A program made the position numbers and the translations under genes. Positions 21,214 through 32,457 of a stretch of DNA of 64,000 nt are shown here, piece after piece; the stretch's first letter is position 1; every line of letters starts with the position of its first letter. The notes under the pieces were generated by a model. That model was given only the letters and a program-made list of their open reading frames with translations, did not search any database and was not told where the DNA came from. This DNA is from Apoderus coryli (lineage: Eukaryota > Arthropoda > Insecta > Coleoptera > Attelabidae): contig OU452198.1 of the NCBI GenBank assembly GCA_911728435.2, positions 12,248,001 to 12,312,000 on the forward strand. Direction: 5' to 3'.

Positions 21214-21428
21214 ACATTAAATTATTTTTAAAATTGAAATTTGTCTCGAGACGGTTAATTGAATTCAGACATGATACAGATTCATTTGTGAAAACGGGAA
21301 TTTGTTGTAGTGTATAATAAATTTCCGTTTTTTATACACTACAACAAATTCCCGTTTTCACGAATGAATCTGTCTGAATTCAATTAACCTTCTCGAGACA
21401 AATTTCAATTTTAAAAATAATTTAATGT

Positions 21429-21470
21429 ACCATTGATGATGGGAACAGCGTGTCCTGAAACATGTTTGGT
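21429..21470 (+). pseudogene. Hammerhead-type motif with decayed core
   Basis: Opposite arm of the palindrome. The core starts UUGAUGA in place of CUGAUGA, and the last stem II pair next to GAAA is lost (UCCU for UCCC). Cleavage is unlikely. Confidence 0.55.
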
Positions 21471-22050
21471 TTGATATATGTACTCTGAAGCATATTAAAT
21501 TGATTTGTTTGTGAAGTTGACGAATTTGATTTGAATCATAAAAAAAAATCCTTACACAAAACATAGCTTATTATGAGTAGAAAATGCTTACAAAAGCTCC
21601 TTTCTGTACGATAAACAGTTCCCGAGATATTCGCAAAAAACGGATTTTTTTTTCAATTTCATATCTCGAAAATGGTGCATTTTAGACGGTAAGTTATCTA
21701 ATAGAAACTTTTTCTCATATTTTTGGACAAGCTCTCACAACTTAAAGGCCTGCGCATATATTATAAAACACCCTGTATATGAGAACAAAGATTAATGTAG
21801 GGACCTTACAATAGAACAGTTTAAAAATATGAGCGTACAGTCGTTAATGAAAACACCTGTAAGTAAAAAACTGTAGGTATTTTTATTTGGGAACTACCCA
21901 TACGCATTGTGTTTATTTATTATAATAAATTAATTGTGTACATTAATCTTTGACGATGTGATCTGGTTATGGAGTATGGTTTGTAACTTTCTATTTTACT
22001 TGTCCGGCTGCGTGCAGATATCTTCTGACTAGTAACTTACTACTATTATA

Positions 22051-22065
22051 GCACTAGATGGCGCC
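22051..22065 (+). promoter_or_regulatory. CTCF-like motif
   Basis: GCACTAGATGGCGCC matches nearly all positions of the CTCF core consensus. It lies in sequence that I cannot assign to a transposon. A motif match only; insect CTCF binding would have to be shown. Confidence 0.3.
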
Positions 22066-22069
22066 ACGT

Positions 22070-22690
22070 GATACATATTTTCTCTCACTTATGTTTTCGT
22101 GGTAACATAACCACCAAGATTTCTTAGCCTTTCAGTCACTTACTGGACCAAGCATCCCTGAATGTACAGTGTGTGGCAGAATGGCCTGAGTCTTTCTATT
22201 TCTTGCCTTTGTTTTTATGCAACATACAAACCATGACAAAAGTAATGCATAGTTTTTTTTTGAAAACAATCTTTATTTCAAAAATTCTTCAACATATTTA
22301 CAAAACAATACACTTTTGAATTCCTAAGCAGTGCCAGAATGCACTGGTCTTGAAAGAACATCACTAATATACAATTCGTATAGAATTATTACATTTTCAA
22401 TTTTTTAACTTTTTTCACAAATAAATCTAGACTATGTGTCCATCACTGTGTATCCACACTTTCTAATATTATTCCGTAAGGCATTAAATATTGTACCGGG
22501 GGCCCAAACTGGACGATTTCTTATGGGAATTTCATGAAAGATTCAGTTGTGACAACAGATTTTGGTTATGTTAAACCGTTTAGCCGCTAGGGGGCTGAGC
22601 GTTTCTCGATTTTGATCGATTTCGTTTTCGGTTTATAAGTTTTTTGTTTTTCTGGATAATTCGTTTCCGAAAATACTTTATCATAGCATC
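22070..22690. other. No recognisable gene
   Basis: Mixed-composition sequence with a GC-richer patch near 22497-22640. No conserved frame, terminus or repeat partner in this window was found. Confidence 0.4.
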
Positions 22691-22766
22691 ATCATCATTT
22701 TTTTCAGTGACAAATAAAAGTTAAACCGCCACAAGAATAAATTTAATAGAAATTCATATCCTTTGT

Positions 22767-22807
22767 CCAAACATGTTTCGGAACTCATCCAGTTCCATCA
22801 TCAGTGG
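22767..22807 (-). ncRNA. Hammerhead-like motif
   Basis: Minus strand: CCA, CUGAUGA, U, a strong six-pair stem II GGAACU/AGUUCC around GGAUG, GAAA, CAUG, UU, UGG. The core is intact, but stem I has only three clear pairs. A single copy and not a palindrome; probably a solo terminal repeat of a related element. Confidence 0.4.
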
Positions 22808-22964
22808 TGAAAGAGAAACTCTACAATATCATGTTTTAAATTTCTATCGAGGTCACTTCTGTAGAAAAAAAAATATTGATTATATTGTAGTAATCAAAAT
22901 TAACTTAAATTATGAAAAAATGTTAATTTTAATATTAATAATAATTAAATTAAATTAAAGACGT

Positions 22965-23540
22965 AGGTAACCATTGTGAAGTCCTTTGAGACGATTAAGA
23001 CCATTTCCAGATGGAAGTGTGTCTGTCTGTGTGTATGTATGTATTCTTCCACGATACCGCCTAAACGCTTCAACAAATTGAGCCAAATTTTGGTATATGA
23101 GTTTGGGGAGTCTTATAGGATGAACCCATTAGTTTTTGGTTGAAATCGCTTTAGCCCTGTGATAGGGGTGGACACAACTACTAAATTTTTTACATTTACA
23201 TTTTGTATCTGCTTTACAGCGATAGATCACTTTTGATATTTATCCACATAATTCTCGAGAATATAGCGTTTACAATGTAAGCAGTTACTTAGTTGGAACG
23301 TTCTAACAAATAAAATACAATATTTCTCACCAAGTCGCCGCTGGGCATTGGTGTCCTAGCTGCGGCAATACTTTTTTTTTCTAATTTTTGAATAAAGTTT
23401 GTTACGTTAGTTTATTGGAAAATAATGAAAATAATACAATAATAATAATTTAGTATTAAAATTCTGTTTCGTTACGAAGGTCATATGTTTTTGTTTATAT
23501 TATAACTTGTTGGGAAAGATTTGGGGTGACATATGAATTA
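22965..23540 (+). mobile_element. Family A repeat, copy 2
   Basis: It shares with 7047-8408 the GATTAAGACCATTTCCAGAT block, GATAGGGGTGGACACAACTA, the T-run region (tRNA-like part degenerate near 23327-23383) and the right end with TTCTGTTTCGTTACGAAGG and ACTTGTTGGGAAAG. It has no hammerhead dimer, which shows where the dimer in copy 1 was inserted. Confidence 0.75.
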
Positions 23541-24864
23541 AAGAAGTCAAGTCGGCAACTGTTAAATTGGTTCGCAAGTACGATAGGAGTTATAAAGAGG
23601 ATATATTTGAAAACGCACCAGAACTTTTTATTGTTACAATTAATAATGAACGCTTTTAACAACAAATCTCAACAATAAATATAAATTATTACATAATAAC
23701 GTTTATAACCCTACGAGCTCTGTGCTGCCTGTGGCGTTATCATCGATTAAGACAAAATCCTACCCAAAATTTTGTGCAAAACGTACAACAGTATTGTTTA
23801 AAATGTTGTCCCTATAAACTGTATAAGATTTACATATACCTAAACAAATTAAAAGTTCTTCTTACGTACGGTTGGATGCTATTATTCCACTGTGCCGCCG
23901 TAAGTTTCCATTCAAGGTTCTGGATGAAAGGGTTCTCCTTCGCGTTACTTTCTGCAATAAATGCTTTTCAGTCCGATCTCGTATTTTTTTTTTTGATTAT
24001 CTACTCCATGCAAATACGTTTCCCCGGTATCTTCTGCCAATAATCTTATACAATTCTCTCGTTCATTTTGATAAAGACCAGGCATTTTTGAGAAAATAAA
24101 ATTATTAGTATAGTAGTATTGAGTGACAAAGACAGTACACTAGATTTGAACGCTCTATATTTGACTTATGTTTAAAATGAAATGAAAAATTCCAGATAAA
24201 AGATGAATAGCAGTGTTGGCCAGGATCAGAATACTTTGAAAAATAAGAATTTTTAAGTTATTAGCACGTCTTACCGAACCAAAATAAGCTTTTGATGTTA
24301 CGCCACTGAAATACACCCCTATATTAAAGGTAGTAACTTGGATATGTTCATTAAGCTGTTTAATTGCATATTATGATTTATGTATTCGGTTTAAATTACA
24401 TAATGTCATAGTATCAAATTTTCACTGCACGCCACTGGAGGCAATAACTTGTAATGATGCAATCTTTCCTCGGGCGCAAGAAACCCCACTTTATGCAAGA
24501 TTATGAGAAAAAATACGCATTCTCAAGAGACACTCCGAAAAAGTTCCTTTTTACGGATAGATATACATGTAATTCGATAATTTGAGTTACTTATAGCCAA
24601 CTTTCGAAAAATTTGTGAAATTGTTTGTTTTAGGATAGTCCAAATATCAAAAAGATTCATAGAAAATTTTCCAATATCAAAAATTAAGAATCTGACGTAC
24701 CACCAAACTTTACTAAAAAACATGACTTCCTTTGCTCACCCTGTATAAGTGGATAAATTAAAGAAATATACCAGTCCAACCCTGTACGTGTTCTTAAAGA
24801 GTTGGTCAAGATATCTGATTGCGTTCCGAAAATATCGAGATTTGAGTTTCGGTACAATTTTCCA
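23541..24864. other. No recognisable gene; one CAGGGTG-type terminus
   Basis: Short frames at 23774-24099 have no recognisable similarity. CTCACCCTGTATAAG at about 24736 is a terminus of the common type. The block 24790-24860 (ATCTGATTGCGTTCCGAAAA and following) looks like the inner flank of such an element. Confidence 0.4.
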
Positions 24865-27112
24865 TGTTGCAAACAGTGCTGCCAGATGTAAAATTGGAAA
24901 AGCGGTAGATTCGATGTATAAAAAACGGTAGATTTAGGTCTGAAAACGGTGGCCTCCGTATGACGTCACAATTTTGTTTTTGCGCATGACAAAATCAAAC
25001 TAATACAAGTATAACTTCCCTTTATACTTGTATTAGCTTGTATTAATATACATTATTTGCTTGTATTAATTTAGCACTAAATTGTTTAATATTTGCATAT
25101 ACAGGTATACAGGGTGTCCTACGGTGGCAACCCATTAGATTATTTCAGAAACTACTTCGAATTTAATTTTGAAAATGTCAGTGTCTATATTGTCAAATAT
25201 GCTCTACTCAAATAATAGAATAGCAACAGCATAGCACTTCCGGTTATACTGGAAGTTGATGGCAACTTTGTTATTTTAAATAGAACACCCTATATATTAT
25301 TACATTTTTGGATTCTAAATAAGAATTTAGACATATTTCATGTATCATGTCCTATACCTAACGTCAGTCGTTTCTGACTTATATCAAGATTTATGTCAAA
25401 ATTGACAGTTTAGGACTCCATAAGAATTCCGTTCTTTCCTTGTAAATCAGTATTTTAATAATTATTTTGCAGGTATTTTCTTATCAGGGGGGATCTTCTT
25501 TTTCGAATTGATAAGACATTTTCTGATTAGTTTTGTACTGGGTGGTCAAAAAATTATATTGAAAACGGTTCAAGAAAAAGTGTTGAAAGTCAATGTTTTC
25601 AAATGGAATGGGTATATTATTATTATTTTATCTTCCTTAGCATTAAAAAATAATGCAATTTTGTAATAGGTTATCATTTTCTAAAATGCATAATTTTCGA
25701 AATATCGTCATTTTAAATTTTTCTGCAGCGCCTACCGTTGTCTCTCTGGAAGCTAGCTAATTAATTTAGTTAGCCATGAAATGAAGAAGTTATTGGTACC
25801 AGTTAGATGGAGCACCATCTCACTGTGGAAATAGAATCACACAAATTTAATTTATTGAAAGTGTTTAAAACTAAATGGGGGTCATATCGAACAATTAAAT
25901 TAGTTTTGTTCTCGTTAGTTGATTAACTTTTATTTTAGTTTAATCTTCTGTTCATTTCTGCTGTATTATTTTAAATTTTAGTCTTAGTTCGTTGTAATAC
26001 TTGATTTGTATACCTACCAACCTGTTCTAAATGATTTCTCAAAATTCTTCCTAATTTCTCTAGTCATCGTTAGCAAATGGGGGTTTCTCTCGTTAAATAC
26101 TCTACAGGTGATATTAATCACTTTATTTTATTCTCCATGAATTAATAATAAATTTATAATATCAATAAGTATTTTTCATTTTTATTAATTTGACGTTTAG
26201 TTTGACGTTAAAATGACAATAATTTCATGGCTAACTAAATTAATTAGCTAGCTTCCAGAGAGAAAACGGTAGGCGCTGCAGAAAAATTTTAAATGACGAT
26301 ATTTCGAAAACTATGCATTTTAGAAAATGATAACCTATTACAAAATTGCATTATTTTTTAATGCTAACGAAGATAAAATAATAATAATATACCCATTCTA
26401 TTTGAAAAAATTGACTTTCAACTGTTTTTCTTGCACCGTTTTCAATATACTTTTTTGACCACCCTGTACAAAACTAATCAGAAAATGTCTTGTCAATTCG
26501 AAAAAGAAGATCCCACCTGATAAGAAAATACCTGCAAAATAATTATTATAATACTGATTTACAAGGAAAAAACGGAATTCTTATGGAGTCCTAAACTGTC
26601 AATTTTGACATAAATCTTATATAGAATCCAAAAATGTAATAATATATAGGTTGTTCCATTTAAAATAACAAAGTTGCCATCAATTTCCGGTATAACCGGA
26701 AGTGCTATGCTGTTGCTATTCTATTATTTGAGTAGAGCATATTTGACAATATAGACACTGAAATTTTCAAAACTCAATTCGAAGTAGTTTCTGAAATAAT
26801 CTAATGGGTTGCCACCGTAGGACACTCTGTATAGTTATTACAAACAGTAAAATTTACAATAGTGTAAATTGTCAAAAAAAAAGTTATTGAATAGGTTACT
26901 TATACCACCGTAGATATAACGTAGTATATGTTCGATGCCTATATAGTTTTCTCGATTTTTTGTTTATCGACTATTTTTATTTCATCTTTTTAACCTCCCT
27001 CAGTTTGCAATTTTACGGTAGAATTTCGAATGTCTGCAGTAGAACGGTAGACAGTGTGAAAACGGTAGATCTACCGTAAAAACGGTAGCTCTGACAGCAC
27101 TGGTTGCAAAGG
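24865..27112. repeat. Outer inverted repeat with ACGGTAGA motifs
   Basis: GTTGCAAACAGTGCTGCCAG near 24867 is mirrored by CTGACAGCACTGGTTGCAA near 27090. Next to each end are irregular repeats of ACGGTAGA/TCTACCGT (24903, 24927, and several between 27014 and 27085). The arms are otherwise poorly matched. They enclose the fold-back element 25110-26829. A hairpin (ATACAAGTATAACTT against TTTATACTTGTAT, about 25003-25034) lies in the left flank. Confidence 0.5.
25110..26829. mobile_element. Fold-back element, about 1.7 kb, CAGGGTG terminus
   Basis: Left arm 25110-25775 and right arm 26222-26829 are reverse complements of about 610-665 bases, starting CAGGGTGTCCTACGGTGGCA. They include a CTTCCGGTTATACTGGAAG hairpin near 25229 that is mirrored near 26685. 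The right arm lacks about 60 bases present on the left. TATA borders both ends, consistent with TA insertion. The unique centre (25776-26221) encodes nothing recognisable. The CTTCCGGTTATACCGGAA hairpin also occurs in family D elements (38075, 41578), suggesting relationship. Confidence 0.8.
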
Positions 27113-27850
27113 AAATGCCTATCAGTGTATATAGTTCTATGTGTGAGATAATTTCGACATTTATAATTTACTGGCATCATCGGGCGTATTTTAAACATTA
27201 ATTGTAATCTAAACGCCAATCTTTGTACCCACTAAGGTGTAATTTTGTTGACCGTGTAATAAATTTAAAGTTTATGAACATTTATTCTAGAAAACATAAA
27301 AATTCAATTACTATTCTGTGTATGTATTTGTTCCCCTTTGCGTTTTTCCTTCTTTTGCCATGTTTTTTTAAACATACATAAATCAAAACTAATTTGTTTC
27401 ATTTTTTGTTTGCAAATTTTGGTCACATACTATATTATACCGCAACGTGATGAGCTTTTTATTTGGAACACAAACTTATTTACTTTATTAATTATATTAG
27501 TTTACGTCAAAAAAACCACAAGTAACTTTTGTGAATATTTAGTAATTCTTTGAATATTATATTATGCCTAATAATTACGTTTAACATAAACGCAAATATG
27601 TATTTATATACAGGGTTTTAATTAAGTGCTTATCTTCCTTTATTCAATTTTGTTGTAACTTGGCAGTTGGCAGTCTTATATTTTTAGTGTTAGGAGGCTC
27701 ATGCAATCCTACCTTACATAAATATGCATATTTATTTATTCATTAATCTACGGACAAAAGTCCAATATTACGGCGTACATACAATATAACATATAAACAA
27801 CAACAATTCAATAATAATATAATTTAGACCATAACTCAAACACACAAACA
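27113..27850. other. No recognisable gene
   Basis: AT-rich. TATACAGGGTTTTAATTAAG near 27608 is a terminus-like string. ATTTATTTATTCATTAATCT near 27731 resembles the AT-rich 3' end of minus-strand LINE copies, such as the one at 62800, and lies just downstream of the reverse transcriptase remnant at 27860-28010. Confidence 0.35.
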
Positions 27851-27859
27851 TAATCGAAA

Positions 27860-28010
27860 ATATGGACGAGCCATGCAAGGACCGGAAAAACATCCGGACA
27901 ACAAACGAACAATAACAGAACCGCACCGACAGTACCTGATATCATTTTTTATAAACAAATAAAAGAGCAACGGCCCAGGTGGAACCCTGGGGGACACCGG
28001 ATGATATGAA
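27860..28010 (-). pseudogene. LINE reverse transcriptase scrap
   Basis: The minus strand shows GVPQGSTW in one frame and PRVPPGPLLFYLFIKNDI in another, together the conserved G.PQGS.LGPLLF...INDI motif of non-LTR reverse transcriptases, split by a frameshift. Nothing upstream or downstream of this motif is readable. Confidence 0.6.
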
Positions 28011-28272
28011 TAAATATGTAGCTCAGAAAAATAAACAAATATGTAGCAGCATTTGATAAACAACTTGACAGTTGTCAATTTATTAATTGAATTTTCTTAA
28101 AAAGTAATTTTGGTGGTTATTTTTTGTACTGGGTGATTATTTGTAAACGCACAACCCCTTTAACTTTGTTGTTTCACCCTGTCGAAGAAAATGTTAAATA
28201 CAAAAGTTTTAGTGCTTAATGTAAAATATTTGCAGCATATATTATCGTATATAGAGGGTAAAAATATATTTA

Positions 28273-28340
28273 TATACAGGGCATTGCATTTAAAAAAACA
28301 CAACTATGGTTCATTTCTTATATTTGGGACACCCTGTATA
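28273..28340 (-). repeat. About 70-base mini-unit, inverted copy
   Basis: Starts TATACAGGGCATTGCATTTA and ends GGGACACCCTGTATA. It is the reverse complement of the unit at 13610-13676 and 28461-28528. It is bounded by TATA on each side like a very small transposon. Confidence 0.6.
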
Positions 28341-28460
28341 CAGGGTTATTCACAGTTTATGGCGCGGAATATTGTGGCGAAACTAAGTGACTTTCAATAA
28401 GTTTCATTTATTGGACGTGTAGGCATCTACTATGGCTACTTTTTAAAATTGGTTTCATAT

Positions 28461-30137
28461 TATACAGGGTGTCCCAAATAACCTAAAAGTATCAAAGTTG
28501 TGTTTTTTTTAACGGAATGCCCTGTATATTATTGCAGTTTTAGATCCTCTTATCAAATTAAGTGTCTGTTTCATTAAGGTTTATAATATCTGTTTAAATA
28601 AATTGAATTTTCTCAAAATCTAGCCTAATTTTCATCTTTCAAATACTTAGGAAGTATTTAAGTCATGTTGACGAAATTAACTCTAAAGTGTAATAATAGA
28701 TCATATTTGGTATTCCAAAGGCAATAAACTTGCAATCTTATACAGGGTGTCCAAAAATGAAAACTACTGAAATAAGAACTTTAAGTTGCTATAACTTCAT
28801 TAATTTAAATGAAACGTCATATTTCTGAACTTACCTAGCAATGTACTTACTATTTACCTGTGGAATGGTATTAGGGTGTACTATAGCTAATTATTATTAT
28901 TATATTATTATTATTTACGAATAATAATAATAAATAATTTATTTGACATTATTCATAGGCTACTAGATCCATTAAAACGTTTATTTAAAAAACACCAAAT
29001 GGTGTACAATACAATTATTTGGCGTTTTCTGCCAAAACGCGCAGACTTAGCTATAGTACACCCTTCGATAATAATAATAATGAAATGAATAATGTCAAAT
29101 AAATTATATTATTTAATAATAAAAATAATAAATAATTTTTTGATAAATAAAATAATTTATTTGATATTATTCACTCCATTATTATTATTATTAAATAATA
29201 ATAATAAAACGTATTTTATTGGTACAATTGAAGTGCTTCGGCCTATAATTATTTATCAATTTAATTTGCTGTTCATGCTTTACTAAATGTTATTGATTTA
29301 CAATTGTTAGTTTTGGTGTTGCTTTGGTAAAATGAAGATTATTCAGTCAAAAGAGGAACGTATTGATATCATATTGATCTATGGAGAATGCCATCAAAAT
29401 TCTTTATTGGCTTCTCGAGTTTATGCTGAAACGTTTCCCATACGAAATCATCCAAGACCAGCAGTTTTCAAAAAAGAATATCGAAGTGTCTCAAAATGGA
29501 CGGTCAACATTTCGAACACATGTTATGAATATTTTCGTAGAAATTCATCTGTGCTTTTTATTATCATCAATGCTGTTTATGCATAATTAAGAATAATTCA
29601 TAATGACTTTTATAATTGTAGATCATTTGACATTTCTGATTCCATATGCTACTAGAAACATTAAAACATTTATTTAAAAAACACCAAATGGTGTACAAAA
29701 CAATTGTTTGGCTTTTTCGCAGACTTAGCTATAGTACACCCTAATACCATTCGACAGGTAATTAGTAAGTACATTGCTAGGTAAGTTCAGAAATATGACG
29801 TTCCATTTAAATTAATGAAGTTATAGCAACTTAAAGTTCTTATTTGAGTAGTTTTCATTTTTGGACACCCTGTATAAGATTGCAAGTTTATTTCCATTGG
29901 AATACCAAATATGATCTATAATTACACTTTAGAGTTAATTTTGTCAACATGACTTAAAACTTCCTTAGTATTTGAAAGATGAAAATTAGGCTAGATTTTG
30001 AGAAAATTGAATTTATTTAAACAATCTTAAGGTTTAGGTATTATAAATCTTAATGAAACAGCCACTTAATTTGATAAGAGGATCTAAAACTAAAAACACA
30101 ACTTGGATACTTTTAGGTTATTTGGGACACCCTGCAT
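28461..30137. mobile_element. Palindromic element enclosing a second palindromic element
   Basis: Outer arms 28461-28740 and 29875-30137 are reverse complements, with CAGGGTGTCCC at the left terminus and GGGACACCCTG at the right. Directly at the centre of these arms sits an inner element, 28741-29874, with its own inverted ends (TACAGGGTGTCCAAAAATGA against its complement near 29857-29876). The outer left flank (28340-28460) is homologous to 13490-13610. Within the inner element a block containing GCAGACTTAGCTATAGTACA occurs twice in direct orientation (about 29041 and 29717) and once inverted (about 28876), and there are ATT/AAT microsatellites. Confidence 0.75.
29332..29580 (+). pseudogene. 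Transposase N-terminal helix-turn-helix fragment
   Basis: It reads MKIIQSKEERIDIILIYGEC, HQNSLLASRVYAETFPIRNH, PRPAVFKKEYRSVSKW and then diverges. The beginning has the typical start of an IS630/Tc1/mariner (DUF4817-type) transposase: methionine, ER.DI...YGEC..N...A.RVY...FP.R..P....F. Upstream the frame is closed, so the ATG is credible. The second helix-turn-helix and the whole DDE domain are missing; the frame runs to a stop at about 29584. It lies inside the inner palindromic element 28741-29874, which is therefore a deletion derivative of an autonomous transposon. Confidence 0.7.
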
Positions 30138-30189
30138 AATATGAAACCAAACTTTTAGGAAATTAAATAACCCTGTATAATGAATTAAT

Positions 30190-30420
30190 TTTATACGAAT
30201 TTTTGTGGTTATTTATAGAGCGTGCGCTGTGCATGCGGAAGGTCCTGAGTTCGAATCCCAGCTCTGCCAACTTTTTTTTTATTTTTAATTTTTGAAAAAA
30301 GTAACTAGTGAGTTTGTTAGGTTAGTTTATTGGAAATAGTAAAAATAATAGAATTATAATAATAATTATTATTGAAATTCTGTTTCGTTAGGCAAGTCAT
30401 ATATTTCAGAGACAACCGAT
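30190..30420 (+). mobile_element. Family A repeat, partial copy (right half)
   Basis: Contains the tRNA-like module (30211-30288; B-box AGTTCGAATCC at 30249 and a long T-run after GCCAAC) and the right-end block with AATTCTGTTTCGTTAGGCAA, ending CAACCGATTTTTTTT. The left half is missing; it starts next to the CAGGGTG-type element at 28461-30137. Confidence 0.65.
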
Positions 30421-31379
30421 TTTTTTTAATATCTGGTCCGTAGACACGATTACTAAAACACAATCAGCCAGTTTAACCAATAACACCTAAAGCACATAGG
30501 ACAGAATGCTTACCTCGAAAATTTGTGCGACCAGCCCAGCAGCGGCCAAATTCAATTTGTATATCGTGGGCCAGTGCCGAAATTTTGTAGAAAGGATGTG
30601 AAGAGTCTTAACTACGGGTGGACAAATGTAAATGTTAGAACATTCAATATATTTTATTAGTTCCATTATTGTAGTTGAGTTTCTCCGTCAGATTGATAGT
30701 TGTTAAAATAATAAAAAGATTTTTAATAAATAGTCTCCTAAATAAAATAATCCATCAATAACCCATTTAGCAGTATATTTACAGGATGTATATAAAAACA
30801 CTTCCTGTAGCCTACTTGCCAGATCTCTAGGAACATGCCCTGATGCCTTCAGCTATCCTATAGCTCTACTATACTACCCTCAATCAAGATTTTTACAGCA
30901 AAATAAATCATAATTTTAAATCGGTAATTCTCTCCGGGTATTGCCAAATTACACTTTGTCTAGTGAAAGTACGGGGAATAAGGTTTTGTTTTACTTGCCA
31001 AAGAGTATAACATAATTTAAAAATTTTCCATCACTTTAAATCTCGTTCCTTATCTTTGTATAATATTTTAATTTACATAAACAAAATAATTTGCTAAAAA
31101 TAACTCGTTTATGTGTGTACATAAAATGATCCTTACAACAAAAACCAAACCAGCTTTTCAACATTGCTCCAAGGTTTAAAACCATTTTTATTACGTAAAT
31201 AAGATTCAGTTAAAAATCTTATATGCGTATATTTATGAAACAATTTTATCGCAATAAAAGAAAATAGTACTAGTACTAGTTTTGTATACTCGTATTATAC
31301 CTATTGGTTTAATGAAAATGAACGGTTCGTTAGAATTTGAGTATTCCATAAATCTATTATTTCAAATCCATTTGCTTAG
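30421..31379. other. No recognisable gene
   Basis: AT-rich sequence without conserved frames. AATGCTTACCTCGAAAATTT near 30506 recurs near 31436 inside a family A copy, so part of this stretch may be a diverged family A piece. Confidence 0.35.
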
Positions 31380-32245
31380 CATGATAGGATAAGCCAAGAA
31401 AATTTTGGTTGAAATCGCTTTAGCCCTATGATAGCGCTTACCTCGAAAATTTGTGTGACATCACATCGTATATGTTGGAAATTTGAATCACACTGCCTGC
31501 CGATCACCACAGATGAGTTGTGGATCAACGCGAAACGAAATTGCATTGTTTGCCCTGTATGGGGACTAATATAATATATCCTGCTTAAAAAATATTGAAA
31601 AAATGTAACTTTATCCTTGTAAGTTATTTTTAAAGTAAAATCATCATAGGTAAACTATAACTACGTATTAAGATATTAGTGTGTTTTGACCGATCGTTCG
31701 TGACGTCACAAATTATGCGTTTTGTCCTATGTAAAGGCTGCACACAATCCTTAAATTTTTAAATAGCAGTAGTCGTCGAGTGATACCTCATTGGAATGCA
31801 TTTTTTATCTAATAGGTTACTTTTGATATTTAACTTCATAATTCTCGAGAAAATTGTGTTTAAAATTTCACCAGTTATGTAGTTGGTATATACAGCTTTT
31901 ATAGATCCTTTTAGGATTTAATTTACACAAGCATCGGTGTCGTAAGTGGTAGAGTGTGGACTTTGCATGCGGAATGACGTGGGTTCATATCCCTGCTCTG
32001 GCAATAACTTTTTATTTCTAATTTTTGAATAAAATGGTTTGTTTGGTTAGTTTATACGAAATAATCTTTAATTTCGTGGAGATTTGACTTTTATTTTATT
32101 GTTGAACTTTTTTAAGTTAAAAATAATACAATTATTATAATAATAATAATTATTAAATTTCTGTTTCGTTGGGCTGGTCCCATAATTTAGATTATATATT
32201 ATATCTTGTCGGGAAAGTTTTTTGCCAACACAACCGATTTATTTG
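31380..32245 (+). mobile_element. Family A repeat, copy 3, with retrozyme fragment
   Basis: It shares the GGTTGAAATCGCTTTAGCCC block, the tRNA-like module at 31933-32012 (A-box-like TCGTAAGTGGTAGAG, B-box-like GGTTCATATCC, then a T-run) and the right end with TTGTCGGGAAAGTTT and CACAACCGATTTATTTG. At about 31470-31540 it contains part of the retrozyme unit in the opposite orientation to 7397-8025, including a ruined hammerhead (CAGAUGA for CUGAUGA, two extra bases before GAAA, no stem III). Confidence 0.7.
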
Positions 32246-32380
32246 TCAAAATTGTAAGACATCAATCACATTGTATAATAACACTGTAATACCTCACTTT
32301 CACATATTATGCCGTTTTTAGATTGTATAGATGTTTGAATTATGATCATTTGTCAATAATGGAGAATTAATGTCTTTATG

Positions 32381-32419
32381 TCACTGATGATGAGACCATG
32401 TGCCTTGAAACATGTCTGA
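32381..32419 (+). ncRNA. Hammerhead-like motif, decayed
   Basis: UCA, CUGAUGA, U, a weak stem II (GAGAC against GCCUU), GAAA, CAUG, UC, UGA. The core segments and a GUC site are present, but stems I and II are weak. Same design as 18983 and 22767. Confidence 0.35.
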
Positions 32420-32457
32420 TTATTTTAAGGTTGTTCTAATTTGAAGATAGGTATATA

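Larger units (their letters stand above)
21122..21540. mobile_element. Second hammerhead-bearing palindrome
   Basis: Same family as 18653-19128: arms 21122-21320 and 21335-21540 are reverse complements sharing CCACAAACAAATCAATTTAA, CAGTGGTACATTAAATTATT and the AGACGGTTAATTGAATTCAG block. It separates the transposase fragment on the left from inverted family C on the right, so no matching target duplication is expected or seen. Confidence 0.7.
18418..21779. mobile_element. Composite family C element with nested insertions
   Basis: The left arm 18418-18652 and the right arm 21541-21779 are reverse complements of the family C terminus; the right one ends in CACCCTGTATA. Between them lie a hammerhead-bearing palindrome (18653-19128), the continuation of family C (19129-19340), a hairpin (19345-19450), a CAGGGTG terminus (about 19739), a minus-strand transposase (20420-21113) and a second hammerhead palindrome (21122-21540). 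The order indicates several rounds of insertion. Confidence 0.6.

Noticed and set aside
31504..31540. Third hammerhead of the retrozyme type
   Set aside because: The core reads CAGAUGA, two extra bases precede GAAA and stem III plus the cleavage site are missing. Treated only as a retrozyme fragment.
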